A stretch of 64,000 nt of DNA, from contig NZ_CP117439.1 in assembly GCF_030687575.1 (NCBI RefSeq), forward strand, positions 1,860,001 to 1,924,000, in the 5' to 3' direction. This DNA comes from Pseudomonas sp. FP2309. GTDB taxonomy: Bacteria > Pseudomonadota > Gammaproteobacteria > Pseudomonadales > Pseudomonadaceae. How positions within the stretch are numbered: the first letter of the stretch is position 1; each line of letters opens with the position of its first letter. This document shows positions 45,461 to 56,298 of the stretch, piece by piece. A program made the translations under genes and the position numbers. The notes below the pieces were generated by a model. It saw only the letters and a program-made list of their open reading frames with translations. It was not told the origin of the DNA and did not search any database.

Positions 45461-46465
45461 TTATTGGCCGGAGTAGATCTGGTCGAACACGCCGCCGTCA
45501 TTGAAGTGGGTCTTCTGCACGGTGCGCCAGTCACCAAAGGTTTTCTCCACCGACAGGAAGTCGACTTTCGGGAAGCGGTCGGTGTACTTGGCCAGCACGT
45601 TCGGGTCACGTGGGCGCAGATAGTTGCTGGCGGCGATTTCCTGGCCCTCTGGCGACCACAGGTACTTCAGGTAGTCTTCAGCAGCTACGCGGGTGCCTTT
45701 TTTGTCGACCACTTTGTCGACCACCGCCACGGGCGGCTCGGCTTCGGCGGAGACGCTTGGGTAGATCACTTCGAATTGGTCACGGCCGAATTCACGGGCG
45801 ATCATTTCGGCCTCGTTCTCGAAGGTCACCAGCACGTCGCCGATCTGGTTGGTCATGAACGTGGTGGTGGCCGCACGACCGCCCGTGTCGAGCACCGGTG
45901 CCTGTTTGAACAGTTTGCCGACAAAGGTCTTGGCCTTCTCTTCGTCACCACCGTTCTTGAGCACATAGCCCCAGGCCGACAGGTAGGTGTAGCGGCCGTT
46001 ACCCGAGGTTTTCGGGTTGGGCACGATCACCTGCACGCCATCCTTGAGCAGGTCGGGCCAGTCTTTCAGTGCCTTTGGGTTGCCTTTGCGCACGATAAAC
46101 ACGGTGGCGGAGGTAAACGGTGCACTGTTGTTCGGCAGGCGGGTGACCCAGTCGTCCGGAACCAGTTTGCCGTTGTCGGCCAGGGCATTGATGTCGGTGG
46201 CCATGTTCATGGTGATCACGTCGGCCGGCAGGCCGTCGATCACCGAACGCGCTTGTTTGCTGGAACCGCCGAACGACATCTGCAAGGTCAGCTTGTCGTT
46301 CGGGTGCTCGGCTTGCCAGTGCTTCTGGAAGGCGGCGTTGTAGTCTTTGTAGAAATCGCGCATCACGTCGTAGGAGACATTGAGCAGGGTGACCGGTGCG
46401 GCGTGCGCGGCGCCCGCCAGGGCAAGGCCGGCGGCCAGGAGAGTGGCGCTAACGAGTTTTTTCAC
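45461..46465 (-). CDS. sulfate ABC transporter periplasmic-binding protein
   Basis: 334 aa Sbp/CysP-type protein. Signal peptide (about 1-22, ending AHA), then LLNVSYDVMRDFYKDYNAAF, FGGSSKQARSVIDGL, NPKTSGNGRYTYLSAWGYVL and TTFMTNQIGDVLVTFENEA, which are sulfate/thiosulfate-binding motifs. No cysTWA permease genes are nearby, so it must serve a transporter encoded elsewhere. Start ATG 46465. Confidence 0.93.
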   Translation of the reverse strand: MKKLVSATLLAAGLALAGAAHAAPVTLLNVSYDVMRDFYKDYNAAFQKHWQAEHPNDKLTLQMSFGGSSKQARSVIDGLPADVITMNMATDINALADNGKLVPDDWVTRLPNNSAPFTSATVFIVRKGNPKALKDWPDLLKDGVQVIVPNPKTSGNGRYTYLSAWGYVLKNGGDEEKAKTFVGKLFKQAPVLDTGGRAATTTFMTNQIGDVLVTFENEAEMIAREFGRDQFEVIYPSVSAEAEPPVAVVDKVVDKKGTRVAAEDYLKYLWSPEGQEIAASNYLRPRDPNVLAKYTDRFPKVDFLSVEKTFGDWRTVQKTHFNDGGVFDQIYSGQ

Positions 46466-46560
46466 TGCTCATTCCTTGTTGTTTCAGAGAAGGGTAAGGC
46501 CTTTTGCCAGCGACTATAGCCGGGGTGCCATAGTCGCTTAAAGATTAAAAAGAACTTTGC

Positions 46561-47385
46561 TTATTCCACTTTCTTAAAAAGGTTGCTGCCACAGCGCGAA
46601 CAGAATGCCGCGCTGGGTTCATGGCTGTTTTTCTTGCACACCGGGCAGTCGACTTGCAGCTGCTCACCGCGCATGGCGCTGGCCAGTTCGGCGGTGAAAA
46701 TTCCGGTGGGCACGGCGATGATCGAGTAACCGGTGATCATCACCAGTGACGAAATAACCTGGCCCAGCGGCGTCTTCGGCACGATATCGCCAAAGCCCAC
46801 GGTAGTGAGCGTCACGATCGCCCAGTAGATGCCCTTGGGAATGCTGGTAAACCCGTGCTGCGGGCCTTCGATCACGTACATCAAGGTGCCGAACACGGTT
46901 ACCAGGGTGCATACGCTCACCAGGAACACCACGATCTTCTGCTTGCTGCCGCGCAGCGCCGCCATCAGGTAGTTGGCTTGCTTGAGGTACGGGCTGAGTT
47001 TGAGCACGCGAAAGATGCGCAGCATGCGGATGATCCGGATGATCAACAGGTACTGCGCGTCGCTGTAATACAGGGCAAGGATACCGGGCACGATGGCCAG
47101 TAAATCCACCAGCCCGTAGAAACTGAAGGCGTAGCGCAGCGGCTTGGGCGAGCAATACAGGCGCAGCCCGTACTCGATCAGGAAGATCAGCGTAAAGCCC
47201 CATTCAATGTAGGCCAGCACATCGGCGTAGTTCTGGTGGATCTGGTCGATGCTGTCGAGCATCACGATCACCAGGCTGGCGAGGATGATCAACAGCAGGA
47301 TGCCGTCAAAGCGTCGCCCGGCGACGGTGTCGCTCTGAAAAACCATGACGTAGAGTCGCTGACGCCAGTCGTTGTTGCTGTCCAT
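46561..47385 (-). CDS. voltage-gated potassium channel-type ion transporter
   Basis: 274 aa. Six membrane segments with a voltage-sensor-like S4 (IRIIRMLRIFRVLKL) and the K+ selectivity filter TVGFGD in TLTTVGFGDIVPKTPLG. The cytoplasmic C-terminus ends in a zinc-ribbon, CPVCKKNSHEP...CSRCGSN, which is unusual for a channel and may serve as a metal or redox switch. Start ATG 47385. The urea transporter gene ends 31 bp upstream on the same strand. Confidence 0.92.
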   Translation of the reverse strand: MDSNNDWRQRLYVMVFQSDTVAGRRFDGILLLIILASLVIVMLDSIDQIHQNYADVLAYIEWGFTLIFLIEYGLRLYCSPKPLRYAFSFYGLVDLLAIVPGILALYYSDAQYLLIIRIIRMLRIFRVLKLSPYLKQANYLMAALRGSKQKIVVFLVSVCTLVTVFGTLMYVIEGPQHGFTSIPKGIYWAIVTLTTVGFGDIVPKTPLGQVISSLVMITGYSIIAVPTGIFTAELASAMRGEQLQVDCPVCKKNSHEPSAAFCSRCGSNLFKKVE

Positions 47386-47416
47386 AAAGCCCGCTCGAAT
47401 CGAAGATCGAGCAAGC

Positions 47417-48292
47417 CTAGGGGGATTCGAAGGGGCTGTCCATGCGCGGTTTCTGAAGCACTCGGCGGCCGGCGCGCACCAGCCAGCAGGCGAGGACAAA
47501 CGGCGCGGTCAGCGCCGGCAGGTGCAGGGCGGCAAAACCTGGTGTAAGCCCGATGGCCAGCAGAATGCCCAGCAGCGGCAGCCAGGGTTGGCGACGCGTC
47601 TGGCTCAGGGCCACGGCCGCAAGGGCCGGGTTGTAGCTGTGCAGGCCAAGCAGCGCGCCGTTGCTGTCATCCAGCCACAGGCCGGGCAGCACGCCGCAGG
47701 CGGCGCCGATCAGGGCCCACACGGCGGCGCGACGGTTGGCCAGCCACAGGCCCAGGGCGATCAGCGCGCCCGCCAGGGGCTGGTCCAGCAGGATGATTTG
47801 CGCCAGGCCAGCAAAGGGCACGCCGAACCACGCCAGGGTGTCGGGCGCGCTGGGCGCCAAGGTCTGGGGCGCGGCATTGCTCAGCAGCAACCAGCCCAGG
47901 CCGACAAATGGCGCGGTGTAGGCGGGCAGGTCATCGGGCTGTGCCGCGTGTTTGAGCCAGTGCCGCGTCAGGATCGCACTCAAGCCGCCGCACGCCAGGA
48001 TCAGCGGCGGTAACAAGGCCGACCAAGCAAAGTGCTGGCCAATCAATAAACCCAGCAACACACCGTTGTAGCTATATAAACCGGCCTGGCGCTCGCCTTT
48101 GGGGTAGCCCCGACGTTGGGCCGTGAGCAAGCCCGCCATACCGCCCAGCAGCGCCCCGCCAAGCAAGGCCGGGGCGCTGATCAGAATGGCCAGCAGGCAC
48201 AGCAGGCCGCACAGCGGGTGGCGCTGGAGGAAAATCTGGCTGAAGCCGTTGAGCAGCGCTTCGGCCCAGTCGGGGCAGGTCGGGTTGTGCAT
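47417..48292 (-). CDS. urea transporter (UT family)
   Basis: 291 aa with about ten membrane segments. Two homologous halves each carry a urea-transporter signature: AGLYSYNGVLLGLLIG (first) and LLGLHSYNPALAAVAL (second). It is a facilitator for urea. No urease genes are in the window; it sits between pyruvate kinase and the potassium channel. Start ATG 48292. Confidence 0.9.
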   Translation of the reverse strand: MHNPTCPDWAEALLNGFSQIFLQRHPLCGLLCLLAILISAPALLGGALLGGMAGLLTAQRRGYPKGERQAGLYSYNGVLLGLLIGQHFAWSALLPPLILACGGLSAILTRHWLKHAAQPDDLPAYTAPFVGLGWLLLSNAAPQTLAPSAPDTLAWFGVPFAGLAQIILLDQPLAGALIALGLWLANRRAAVWALIGAACGVLPGLWLDDSNGALLGLHSYNPALAAVALSQTRRQPWLPLLGILLAIGLTPGFAALHLPALTAPFVLACWLVRAGRRVLQKPRMDSPFESP

Positions 48293-48342
48293 GGTGGCTA
48301 TTCAGTGAGGCCGAGTTGGCCCCCGTGGGGGCTCTACAGGCG

Positions 48343-49758
48343 CTAAATCAACGTCTCGATACGCAGCGAATTGGTCGACCCCGGCTGCCCGAACGGCACT
48401 CCGGCGGTAATCACCAACGTATCCCCGCGCTGTGCCATGCCCTGGGCCTGGGCGATTTCCAGTGCGGTGGAACACACCTCGTCCACCTGGCGCAGCCGAT
48501 CATTGACCACCGAATGCACGCCCCACGCCACGCTTAAGCGCCGTGCCGTGGACAGGTTCGGCGTGAGGTTGAGGATCGGCGCCACCGGCCGTTCCCGCGC
48601 GGCACGCAGGCTGGAGCTGCCGGATTCGCTGTAATTCACCAGCACCGCCACCGGTAGGATGCTGCTGATGCGGCGGATCGCACAGCTGATGGCGTCCGAC
48701 ACGGTGGCGTCCGCTTTGGGCCGACTGACATCCAACTGCGCCTGGTAATCCGGCCCACGCTCCACCTGGCGGATGATCTTGCTCATCATCTGCACGGCTT
48801 CCAGCGGGTACTCGCCCGAGGCGGTTTCGGCCGAGAGCATCACAGCATCCGCACCTTCGGCCACCGCGTTGGCCACATCAGTCACCTCGGCACGGGTCGG
48901 CGCGGGCGAGAAGCGCATGGATTCGAGCATCTGCGTGGCTACCACCACCGGCTTACCCAATTGGCGGCAGGTGCGGATGATGTCTTTCTGGATCTGCGGC
49001 ACGCTCTCGGCCGGTACTTCCACGCCCAGGTCGCCTCTGGCCACCATGATCGCGTCGCTCAATTCGGCGATTTCCCGCAGGTGCTGCACGGCCGAAGGTT
49101 TTTCGATCTTGGCCATCAGAAACGCTTTGTCGCCGATCAACTCGCGGGCTTCGCGGATATCCTCGGGGCGTTGCACGAACGACAGCGCCACCCAATCCAC
49201 ACCCAAGTCCAGGCCGAAGCTCAGGTCTCGTCGGTCCTTGGCAGTCAGTGGGCTCATTTTCAACAACGCTTGTGGGACGTTCACGCCTTTGCGATCAGAC
49301 AATTCGCCGCCGTTGAGCACCGTGGTGTCGATGGCATCGGCGTGCTTGGTGACCACCCGTAGGCGCAATTTGCCATCGTCAAGCAGCAGGTCCATGCCCG
49401 GCTCCAGGGCGGCGATGATCTCCGGGTGGGGCAGGTTGACCCGGCGCGGGTCGCCGGGGGTGTCGTCCAGGTCCAGGCGCAACGCCTGACCGCGTACCAG
49501 TTGCACCTTGCCCCCGGCGAAACGCCCGACTCGCAGTTTCGGCCCTTGCAGGTCCATCAGAATGCCCAGCGGGTAATTGAGCTGGCGCTCCACCTGACGG
49601 ATCCAGTGATAACGCTGGGCGTGATCGGCGTGCTCGCCGTGGCTGAAGTTGAGGCGGAAGATATTCACCCCGGCTTGCACCAGATCGAGAATGTCATCGA
49701 TACCGTCGGTGGCCGGGCCCAGGGTGGCGAGGATTTTGACCTTCTTGTCAGGCGTCAT
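48343..49758 (-). CDS. pyk: pyruvate kinase
   Basis: 471 aa. TLGPATD and FRLNFSHGEH (about 11-45), MDLQGPKLRVG, and the catalytic MAKIEKPSAV with the following MVARGDLGVEVP and ATQMLESM segments are all present. It makes ATP and pyruvate from phosphoenolpyruvate. Start set at ATG 49758 (MTPDKKVKI), overlapping the glycerate kinase gene by 11 bp, so it works as the last step of the glyoxylate-glycerate route. Confidence 0.95.
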   Translation of the reverse strand: MTPDKKVKILATLGPATDGIDDILDLVQAGVNIFRLNFSHGEHADHAQRYHWIRQVERQLNYPLGILMDLQGPKLRVGRFAGGKVQLVRGQALRLDLDDTPGDPRRVNLPHPEIIAALEPGMDLLLDDGKLRLRVVTKHADAIDTTVLNGGELSDRKGVNVPQALLKMSPLTAKDRRDLSFGLDLGVDWVALSFVQRPEDIREARELIGDKAFLMAKIEKPSAVQHLREIAELSDAIMVARGDLGVEVPAESVPQIQKDIIRTCRQLGKPVVVATQMLESMRFSPAPTRAEVTDVANAVAEGADAVMLSAETASGEYPLEAVQMMSKIIRQVERGPDYQAQLDVSRPKADATVSDAISCAIRRISSILPVAVLVNYSESGSSSLRAARERPVAPILNLTPNLSTARRLSVAWGVHSVVNDRLRQVDEVCSTALEIAQAQGMAQRGDTLVITAGVPFGQPGSTNSLRIETLI

Positions 49759-51028
49759 GGTTGGCAGTCTCAAGGATCAGGATGGCGCGGAAATCGTTGA
49801 CGTTGGTGCGCGTCGGTTCGGTGACGATCAAACCGTCGAGCGCGGCGAAATAGCCGTAGCCGTTGTTGTTGTCCAGCTCATCGCTGGCGTTCAGGCCCAG
49901 GGCTTCGGCACGCGTGTAGCTGCACGGGGTCATGATCGCGCCGGCGTTGTCTTCCGAGCCGTCGATGCCATCGGTGTCAGCGGCCAGGGCATAGACGCCG
50001 GGCAGGCCCTTGAGGCTGTCGGTGAGGCTCAGCAGGAACTCGGCGTTGCGCCCGCCACGCCCATTGCCGCGCACGGTGACGGTGGTTTCACCGCCGGAGA
50101 GGATCACGCACGGCGCCGCCAACGGCTGGCCGTGCTGCACGATTTGTCGGGCGATCCCGGCGTGCACTTTGGCCACGTCCCGCGCTTCGCCTTCCAGGTC
50201 GCCGAGGATCAGCGGGCTGAACCCGGCCTGGCGCACTTTGACGGCCACTGCCTCCAGGGATTGCTGGGGGCGGGCGATCAACTGGAAGTGGCTGCGCGCG
50301 AGCACCGGGTCGCCCGGTTTGACCGTTTCCGAGGCAGGGTTTTGCAGCCAGCTGCGCACGGATGCGGGGGCGTCGATGCCGTAGCGCTTGAGGATCGCCA
50401 GCGCCTGTTGTGAGGTGCTCGGGTCGCCAACGGTCGGACCGGAGGCGATCACCGAGGCCTGGTCGCCTGGAACATCGGAGATCGCATAGGTGTATACCGT
50501 CGCCGGCCAGGCCGCTTTGGCCAGCCGGCCGCCTTTGATTGCCGAGAGGTGCTTGCGCACGCAGTTCATCTCGCCGATGGTTGCACCGGATTTGAGCAGG
50601 GCTTTGTTGACGGTCTGTTTGTCGGCCAGGGTGATGCCTTCGGCCGGCAGGGCCAGTAAGGCCGAACCGCCGCCGGAAAGCAGGAAAATCACGCGGTCGT
50701 TTTCGCTGAGGTTACTGATCAACGCCAATACGCGGGTGGCCACGGCCAGGCCGGCGGCATCGGGCACCGGGTGCGCGGCTTCGACCACTTCAATTTTTTT
50801 GCACGGCGCGCCGTGGCCGTAGCGGGTGACCACCAGCCCCGAAACCTCGCCCTGCCAGGCGTTTTCGACCACGAGCGCCATGGCTGCTGCAGCTTTGCCG
50901 GCACCGATCACGATGACGCGGCCGCTGCGGTCGGCGGGCAGAAAAGGTTCAAGGACTTGCCGGGGGTGGGCGGCATCGATGGCGGTGGCAAACAGCTCGC
51001 GAAGCAGGTGCTGCGGATCGACCGACAT
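49748..51028 (-). CDS. ttuD: glycerate 2-kinase / TtuD-type (MOFRL) protein
   Basis: 426 aa of the glycerate kinase type-2 family (often annotated hydroxypyruvate reductase TtuD). VIGAGKAAAAMA (about 40-52), LLSGGGSALLALPAEGITL and the C-terminal MOFRL segment with GGRNAEFLL are seen. It phosphorylates glycerate to 2-phosphoglycerate; the older reductase name is not supported by the domain. Start ATG 51028. Confidence 0.88.
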   Translation of the reverse strand: MSVDPQHLLRELFATAIDAAHPRQVLEPFLPADRSGRVIVIGAGKAAAAMALVVENAWQGEVSGLVVTRYGHGAPCKKIEVVEAAHPVPDAAGLAVATRVLALISNLSENDRVIFLLSGGGSALLALPAEGITLADKQTVNKALLKSGATIGEMNCVRKHLSAIKGGRLAKAAWPATVYTYAISDVPGDQASVIASGPTVGDPSTSQQALAILKRYGIDAPASVRSWLQNPASETVKPGDPVLARSHFQLIARPQQSLEAVAVKVRQAGFSPLILGDLEGEARDVAKVHAGIARQIVQHGQPLAAPCVILSGGETTVTVRGNGRGGRNAEFLLSLTDSLKGLPGVYALAADTDGIDGSEDNAGAIMTPCSYTRAEALGLNASDELDNNNGYGYFAALDGLIVTEPTRTNVNDFRAILILETANHDA

Positions 51029-51084
51029 AAGCGGGCTCCCGTGAATTTTTGTTATTAGAGGTGCATCACGTTTGGCAGTGAAAG

Positions 51085-51130
51085 GCGACCAGCCTGTGGC
51101 AGGGGGCACGTCCCTCCCACAGGCGCCGCG
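51085..51130. repeat. REP-like element
   Basis: GCCTGTGG (51092-51099) and CCACAGGC (51117-51124) enclose AGGGGGCACGTCCCTC, a variant of the dispersed Pseudomonas palindrome. It lies between glxR and the glycerate kinase gene, within the pathway operon. Confidence 0.65.
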
Positions 51131-51145
51131 TGTCACATCAGGGGG

Positions 51146-52036
51146 TTATTTATCGCGAATCGAGAAGTTCGACATATGCTCCAGGCCCTTGATCAGCGCC
51201 GAGTGGTCCCAGTTACCACCGCCAATGGCAGTGCAGGTGCTGAACACTTGCTGGGTGCCCGCGGTGTTCGGCAGGTTGATCCCCAGCTCCTTGGCGCCGG
51301 CCAGGGCCAGGTTGAGGTCTTTCTGGTGCAGGTTGATGCGAAAGCCCGGATCGAAGGTGCCCTTGATCATGCGTTCGCCATGCACTTCCAGAATCTTCGA
51401 CGAAGCAAAACCACCCATCAGCGCTTCACGCACCTTGGCCGGGTCGGCGCCGTTCTTGGCGGCGAACAGCAGGGCTTCGGCCACCGCCTGGATGTTCAGC
51501 GCGACGATGATCTGGTTGGCGACCTTGGCGGTCTGGCCATCGCCATTACCGCCGACCAGGGTGATGTTCTTGCCCATGCTCTGGAACAGCGGCAGGGCGC
51601 GCTCGAAGGTCTGCGCTTCGCCACCGACCATGATGCTCAAGGTGCCGGCCTTGGCGCCGACTTCACCGCCGGACACCGGTGCATCGAGGTAGTGCGCGCC
51701 GCGCTCGTTGATCTTGGCTGCAAACGCTTTGGTGGCGGTGGGGGAGATCGAGCTCATGTCGATCACCACCTTGTTCGGCGACAGGCCGGCGGCCACCCCG
51801 TCGGTGCGAAACAGCACGTCGTCGACCTGCGGGGTGTCGGGCACCATGACGATGATGAACTCGGCTTCCTGGGCCACCTGCTGCGGGCTGGCCAGGGCCA
51901 CGGCGCCGGCGCTGATCAATTCAGCCGGGGCCTTGCCGTGATGTTCGGAGAGGAACAGTTGGTGACCTGCTTTCTGCAGGTTCGCGGCCATGGGTTGGCC
52001 CATGATGCCGGTGCCGATAAAGCCGATTTTAGCCAT
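51146..52036 (-). CDS. glxR: 2-hydroxy-3-oxopropionate (tartronate semialdehyde) reductase
   Basis: 296 aa beta-hydroxyacid dehydrogenase that reduces tartronate semialdehyde to glycerate with NAD(P)H. GFIGTGIMGQPMA (about 5-17) binds the cofactor, DAPVSGGEVGAKAGTL the substrate, and the catalytic Lys lies in GDGQTAKVANQI. Start ATG 52036. Confidence 0.95.
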   Translation of the reverse strand: MAKIGFIGTGIMGQPMAANLQKAGHQLFLSEHHGKAPAELISAGAVALASPQQVAQEAEFIIVMVPDTPQVDDVLFRTDGVAAGLSPNKVVIDMSSISPTATKAFAAKINERGAHYLDAPVSGGEVGAKAGTLSIMVGGEAQTFERALPLFQSMGKNITLVGGNGDGQTAKVANQIIVALNIQAVAEALLFAAKNGADPAKVREALMGGFASSKILEVHGERMIKGTFDPGFRINLHQKDLNLALAGAKELGINLPNTAGTQQVFSTCTAIGGGNWDHSALIKGLEHMSNFSIRDK

Positions 52037-52074
52037 GATGAAAATCCTCTTTTTATTCTCTGTGAGCGCTGGGC

Positions 52075-52200
52075 TTGCTGCGGTGGGCGGGCTTGTCGCA
52101 CCGCCTGCGCAGGGCTGCGGGGCAGCACCATCAGGTCGGCGGTGAACCCGTCGGGGGACAAGCCCCTCACCACGGCAAGCCGCTTCCCACCGGGTGGTTT
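52075..52200. repeat. REP-like cluster
   Basis: Two diverged GGGCTTGTC/GACAAGCCC palindromes lie in opposite orientation (about 52086-52105 and 52150-52195), the arrangement called BIME. It fills the 177 bp gap between hyi and glxR. Confidence 0.6.
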
Positions 52201-52213
52201 TGTGTGGTGTTTG

Positions 52214-52996
52214 TCAGATGGCGTTGTGGGTCTTGAGCCATCCAAGTCCGGCCTCGGTAGTGGTCAACGGCTTGTACTCGCAGCCGACCCAACCCGCATA
52301 GCCGATACGGTCCAGATGCTTGAACAGGAAGCGGTAGTTGATCTCACCGGTGCCTGGCTCATTGCGCCCCGGGTTGTCCGCCAGTTGGATGTGGTTGATC
52401 TCACCCAGGTGCGCGGCCATGGTGCGGGCCAGGTCGCCCTCCATGATTTGCATGTGATAGATGTCGTATTGCAGGAACAGGTTGTCACTGCCCACTTGCT
52501 CGCGAATCGACAGGGCTTGTGCGGTGTTGTTCAGGTAAAAGCCCGGAATGTCGCGGGTGTTGATCGCTTCCATCACCAGCTTGATGCCCACCGCTTGCAG
52601 CTTGTCGGCGGCGTATTTGAGGTTGGCGACAAAGGTCTTTTCCAGGGTGGCGTCGTCCACCCCGGCCGGTCGAATCCCCGCCAGGCAGTTGATCTGGGTG
52701 TTGCCCAGTACCTGGGCGTAGGCGATGGCCAGCTTGACCCCGGCGCGGAACTCCTCGACCCGATCCGGGTGACACGCCAGACCGCGCTCGCCCTTGGCCC
52801 AGTCCCCGGCCGGCAGGTTGAACAGCACCTGAGTCAGACCGTTGGCATCCAGTTGTGCCTTGATTTCGGCGGAGCTGAATTCGTAGGGGAACAGGTACTC
52901 GACCCCTTGGAAACCCGCATCGGCGGCCGCTTTGAAGCGGGCAAGGAAGTCCTGTTCGGTAAACAGCATGGACAGGTTGGCGGCAAAGCGCGGCAT
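52214..52996 (-). CDS. hyi: hydroxypyruvate isomerase
   Basis: 260 aa TIM-barrel enzyme interconverting hydroxypyruvate and tartronate semialdehyde. FAANLSMLFTE (about 4-14), GVEYLFPYEF, VMEAINTRDIPGFYL with catalytic Glu, and GEINYRFLF are typical; a second metal-binding Glu lies in CEYKP. AAGGAG precedes ATG 52996. Only 10 bp separate it from gcl. Confidence 0.94.
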   Translation of the reverse strand: MPRFAANLSMLFTEQDFLARFKAAADAGFQGVEYLFPYEFSSAEIKAQLDANGLTQVLFNLPAGDWAKGERGLACHPDRVEEFRAGVKLAIAYAQVLGNTQINCLAGIRPAGVDDATLEKTFVANLKYAADKLQAVGIKLVMEAINTRDIPGFYLNNTAQALSIREQVGSDNLFLQYDIYHMQIMEGDLARTMAAHLGEINHIQLADNPGRNEPGTGEINYRFLFKHLDRIGYAGWVGCEYKPLTTTEAGLGWLKTHNAI

Positions 52997-53006
52997 AGGG
53001 TTCTCC

Positions 53007-54782
<1,776 letters not shown>

Positions 54783-54809
54783 GTTTTTGGTGCCTCTTGC
54801 GTTTTGTAA

Positions 54810-54819
54810 TTGTATACAA
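54810..54819. promoter_or_regulatory. TTGTATACAA palindrome, gcl side
   Basis: A perfect 10 bp palindrome 28 bp upstream of the gcl start codon, where a repressor would cover the gcl promoter. The sequence has the TTGT-ATACAA form of GntR/FadR-family operators. Confidence 0.65.
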
Positions 54820-54948
54820 GTGGTGTCATGGCAAAGTGTATTCACGCCGAGCGTCGCAGGTCAATGGATTTTATTCTTGGGCCTTGACGTTCGTCGGAGG
54901 GCATTTTTGCCAGGCTTTTTGGACGTATTGAGCATTTGTGCGAAAATA

Positions 54949-54958
54949 TTGTATACAA
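54949..54958. promoter_or_regulatory. TTGTATACAA palindrome, second copy
   Basis: The identical palindrome 92 bp upstream of the divergent GlcG/HbpS-like gene. Two identical 10 bp sites in 267 bp suggest coordinate control of both directions. Confidence 0.65.
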
Positions 54959-55049
54959 AATATAGTTTCATTGTGTTCTATTTGTTTGATCGGGCATCTG
55001 ATCAGACAGACCTCCATCGCATTCCCAATAACAAAAGAAGGACGGCACC

Positions 55050-55490
55050 ATGAGCGCGTTAACCTTGAAACTCGCCACCCAACTGGCCAACCAGGCCCTC
55101 GCCGCAGGGCGCACCATGGCTGCCGCGCCGCTGACCATCGCGGTGCTGGACGGCGGCGGTCACTTGATCGCCCTGCAACGGGAAGACGGCGCCAGCCTGC
55201 TGCGCCCGCAAATCGCCATCGGCAAGGCCTGGGGTGCGATTGCGTTGGGTAAAGGCTCACGTTTGCTGGCGCTGGACGCCCATCAGCGCCCGGCATTTAT
55301 CGCCGCGTTGAACAGCCTGGGGCAGGGCAGCGTGGTGCCCGCACCGGGTGGCGTGTTGATCCGCAATCAGGACGGCGTGGTGTTGGGGGCGATCGGAATC
55401 AGCGGCGATACCTCGGACATTGACGAGCAGTGCGCGATTACGGCGATCGAGGGGGTGGGGTTGTTGGCGGATGCCGGGGTGTCGGCTTGA
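55050..55490 (+). CDS. GlcG/HbpS-family heme-degrading-like protein
   Basis: 146 aa DUF336 protein. VLDGGGHLIALQREDGA, RPQIAIGKAWGAIALG and GVLIRNQDGVVLGAIGISGD are family segments. Members occur with glycolate and glyoxylate genes (GlcG) without known activity; here it is divergent from gcl. AAGAAGGA precedes ATG 55050. Confidence 0.9.
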   Translation: MSALTLKLATQLANQALAAGRTMAAAPLTIAVLDGGGHLIALQREDGASLLRPQIAIGKAWGAIALGKGSRLLALDAHQRPAFIAALNSLGQGSVVPAPGGVLIRNQDGVVLGAIGISGDTSDIDEQCAITAIEGVGLLADAGVSA

Positions 55491-55557
55491 GCATTGGGTG
55501 ACGGTGAGGGCGGCATCGGCGGCAAGCGCCCGCCCACCGTGTTGACCGCGCCGACTA

Positions 55558-56163
55558 TCAGTCCGGCGCACACCCCTTTAACACCAAGCGAATGATCGTC
55601 TGCGCGGCCGCTTCGTAATCCGCTTCGTCCAGCTTGGCCTTGCCGGTCACGGCCGAAATCTGCCAGTCGAAATCGGCGTATGTCTGGGTCGCGGCCCAGA
55701 TGCTGAACATCAGGTGATTGGGGTCGATCGTTGCGATCAGGCCGCGGTCCACCCAGCTCTGGATGCATTGGATATTGTGCTTGGCCTGGACGTTGAGCTG
55801 TTCGATCTGATCGGCGCTCAGGTGCGGGGCGCCGTGCATGATTTCGCTGGCGAAGACCTTGGAGGCGAACGGCAGGTCACGGGAGATGCGGATTTTCGAG
55901 CGGATGTAGTTGCTCAGCACTTCATTGGGCTCGCCCTCGGGGTTGAAGGGCGTGGACGCGGCCAGGATCGGCTCGATGATGCTTTCGAGCACCTCGCGGT
56001 AGAGGTTGTCCTTGGACTTGAAGTAGTAGTAAACGTTGGGCTTGGGCAGCCCGGCCTTGGCGGCAATGTCGCTGGTTTTGGTCGCGGCGAAGCCCTTGTC
56101 GGCAAACTCCTCGCTGGCCGCCCGCAGGATTTTTTCTTTGTTGCGCTCGCGAATGCTGCTCAT
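55558..56163 (-). CDS. TetR-family regulator (RutR-like)
   Basis: 201 aa. The N-terminal helix-turn-helix is [37 protein letters not shown], and the C-terminal half, with [28 protein letters not shown], is of the RutR (pyrimidine/purine) type. Its ligand and targets are unknown; being beside the gcl region, purine breakdown to glyoxylate is a reasonable guess. Start ATG 56163; divergent from yedI. Confidence 0.9.
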   Translation of the reverse strand: MSSIRERNKEKILRAASEEFADKGFAATKTSDIAAKAGLPKPNVYYYFKSKDNLYREVLESIIEPILAASTPFNPEGEPNEVLSNYIRSKIRISRDLPFASKVFASEIMHGAPHLSADQIEQLNVQAKHNIQCIQSWVDRGLIATIDPNHLMFSIWAATQTYADFDWQISAVTGKAKLDEADYEAAAQTIIRLVLKGCAPD

Positions 56164-56298
56164 AAACCAGGAACTTCCTTGCCAAGACCGGCGGTTGCGC
56201 ATGGTAGCACCGGCTATCCGCGAGCCTCAACAATGTGCCCGCAAAGCTTTGCGCCGCGTTATGCTCGCGCCATCTTTCTTTATACGGATGCCCGATTC

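Noticed and set aside
45298..45504. 68-codon frame upstream of the MFS gene
   Set aside because: Low-complexity, no ribosome site, overlaps the sulfate-binding protein gene end.
55714..56298. N-terminal extension of the yedI frame
   Set aside because: It is antisense to the TetR gene; the YedI family starts at [12 protein letters not shown].
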